Assembly: GCA_012965315.1 (NCBI GenBank)
Contig: DTSO01000050.1
Span: 1 to 33,389, forward strand
Direction: 5' to 3'
Source of the DNA: Phycisphaerales bacterium
GTDB lineage: Bacteria > Planctomycetota > Phycisphaerae > Phycisphaerales > SM1A02
DNA length: 33,389 nt
In this document: in pieces, positions 32,413-33,389 of the stretch
Layout of the letters: every line of letters starts with the position of its first letter
How positions within the stretch are numbered: position 1 is the stretch's first letter
The notes under the pieces: model-generated
Seen by the model: the letters and a program-made list of their open reading frames with translations, nothing else
Database searches by the model: none
Told to the model about the DNA's origin: nothing
Program-made: the position numbers and the translations under genes

Positions 32413-33389
32413 TCAATTTGCATTGTAAAATTGAGGTAGGAGTTTAGTGGTAGATGACTCAAGAAGTTTACTTACAACTGACATGGTAAATTTAGTGCGT
32501 ACGGTCTCTCGCCCCGCTTCACCAAATTGAGTACAGAGAGAGTAATCGGAAAGTAGTAATTTAATTGCATTCGCTAATGCTTCCGCATCATCAATGGGGG
32601 TAAGTAAACCATCCATCTTATCTGTGAGAATTTCAATGGGTCCTTCGCTTCTAGTGGAAATGCATGGGACTTCTTCGTTCATCGCTTCAATTAATACAAT
32701 ACCGAATGCTTCATGTTTAGAAGGTAAAACAAAAACATCAATACTCTTAAAAAACGCATCTTTGTCAGTTATCCAACCAATCATAGTTATATCGTTTGTG
32801 AGATTCGCTTGTTTTATTTCAGAGCGCAGTTTTTCTTTGTTCGGGCCATCACCGCCAAGAATTGCATTGCACTTTATGCCTTCATTTTTCAGGATTGCGA
32901 GGGCCCTGATGTACACCCCAAACCCCTTCTTGTCGACAAACCTGCCAAATGCACCTATCACTGGAGGAGTCCTAAGAGTCGGACGATTAGGGGCTTCGGC
33001 AAATGCAACCATGTTCGGGATATGAAAGATTTTTTCTTCTGGAATTCCAAAGGAATGCATTCGTTCTACTAATTGCTTTGTGATGCAAAAGATGGCGTCG
33101 CATTTATCAAATTTTTTATTTTTGTAATTATGCGCAACAGCAATAATTGGCGCACTTCCATTTGAACCCTTTAGACAAATGCGAATGGCGCGATTTCCAT
33201 GGCAAATAATTGCGTCTGGTTTTTCTCGTTTAATTATTTTCGACAATTTGTATGCAGCAATGGGATCCCATTCGCCAGCATTTTTAAAATCGATGATGTT
33301 AGAAGTAAACGATAAAAGAATAGTCTTAGCCCAAGAGTTTGGTGGAACTACAGTTGTGACTTTGTGACCTCTGGATTCAAAAGCAAGAT
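32413..33389 (-). CDS. GT4-family glycosyltransferase (partial, N-terminus beyond the window)
   Basis: The frame is open to the right edge, so 325 residues are visible and the true start lies outside. A TTG at 33246 is not the start, because the residues before it (LAFESRGHKVTTVVPPNSW) are the normal N-terminal strand of a GT-B fold. Later landmarks are DAIICHGNRA, IIAVAHNYKN, PPVIGAFGRFVDKKGFGVYI (donor domain start), AILGGDGPNKEKL, ITMIGWITDKDAFFKSIDVFVLPSKHEAFGIVLIEAMNEEVPCIST (the E-x7-E nucleotide-sugar site) and a C-terminal GRETVRTKFT. It is a retaining sugar transferase presumably acting in LPS or O-antigen assembly with the downstream ligase-like gene. Confidence 0.9.
   Translation of the reverse strand, partial: LAFESRGHKVTTVVPPNSWAKTILLSFTSNIIDFKNAGEWDPIAAYKLSKIIKREKPDAIICHGNRAIRICLKGSNGSAPIIAVAHNYKNKKFDKCDAIFCITKQLVERMHSFGIPEEKIFHIPNMVAFAEAPNRPTLRTPPVIGAFGRFVDKKGFGVYIRALAILKNEGIKCNAILGGDGPNKEKLRSEIKQANLTNDITMIGWITDKDAFFKSIDVFVLPSKHEAFGIVLIEAMNEEVPCISTRSEGPIEILTDKMDGLLTPIDDAEALANAIKLLLSDYSLCTQFGEAGRETVRTKFTMSVVSKLLESSTTKLLPQFYNAN

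Noticed and set aside
1-33389. CRISPR arrays, insertion sequences, integrases, att duplications, rRNA
   Set aside because: No regularly spaced repeats, transposase or integrase signatures, or rRNA sequence were seen on either strand.

Overview
The window looks like chromosome from a Gram-negative, fairly A+T-rich planctomycete, most likely in the Phycisphaerae. This placement is an inference. It rests on MauE/DoxX-like proteins with a CGCFGE motif, a PGP-type PEP-CTERM-like tail, large secreted proteins of unknown function, lipid A and LPS genes, and CsrA and MraZ in an unusual arrangement. No phage, transposon or CRISPR array was seen. Most of the window is housekeeping genes packed with very short gaps or overlaps.

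Left end (1-1810): the start of a flavin-reductase-like gene leaves the window on the minus strand. mraZ follows on the plus strand behind three TGGGG boxes at an exact 10-base period, the known MraZ operator pattern. mraZ is not followed by rsmH or other division genes. It is followed by about 260 bases of non-coding, highly structured sequence ending in a strong intrinsic terminator. That stretch can fold four hairpins whose hexaloops all read C-ANGGA(C/U)-G, the high-affinity CsrA target. csrA lies immediately beyond the terminator on the other strand, and its own ribosome binding site sits in a hairpin loop with a GGA. This candidate CsrA-sponge RNA, probably co-transcribed with or derived from the mraZ transcript, is the most interesting element here. 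An Nfu-type Fe-S scaffold gene follows.

1865-5210 (plus): a three-gene operon with overlapping ends encodes a putative lipoprotein with a JAMM-like C-terminal region, an M48 membrane metallopeptidase, and a DapF-like protein whose second catalytic cysteine is serine. 5201-14752 (minus): a long compact run, read from high to low coordinates. It encodes a PEP-CTERM-like exported protein, a MauE-thioredoxin fusion, an M20 dipeptidase, a large membrane protein, an ABC ATPase, NAD kinase, seryl-tRNA synthetase and TilS.

14943-23707: MscS channel (+), alanine dehydrogenase and a cysteine desulfurase (-), a secreted protein of unknown function and thioredoxin reductase (+), a dicarboxylate/amino-acid symporter (-), and a shrunken asparagine-synthetase-like pseudoenzyme (+). 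23670-28878: aspartyl-tRNA synthetase (-), lpxB (+), a sodium:alanine symporter with a large inserted loop (-), and a YkgJ-type Cys-cluster protein (+).

28931-33389: tRNA-Pro(GGG), then an envelope polysaccharide region with an ELM1-family protein, two GT4 glycosyltransferases (the second cut by the window end) and an O-antigen ligase-like polymerase. With lpxB this indicates an LPS-bearing outer membrane.
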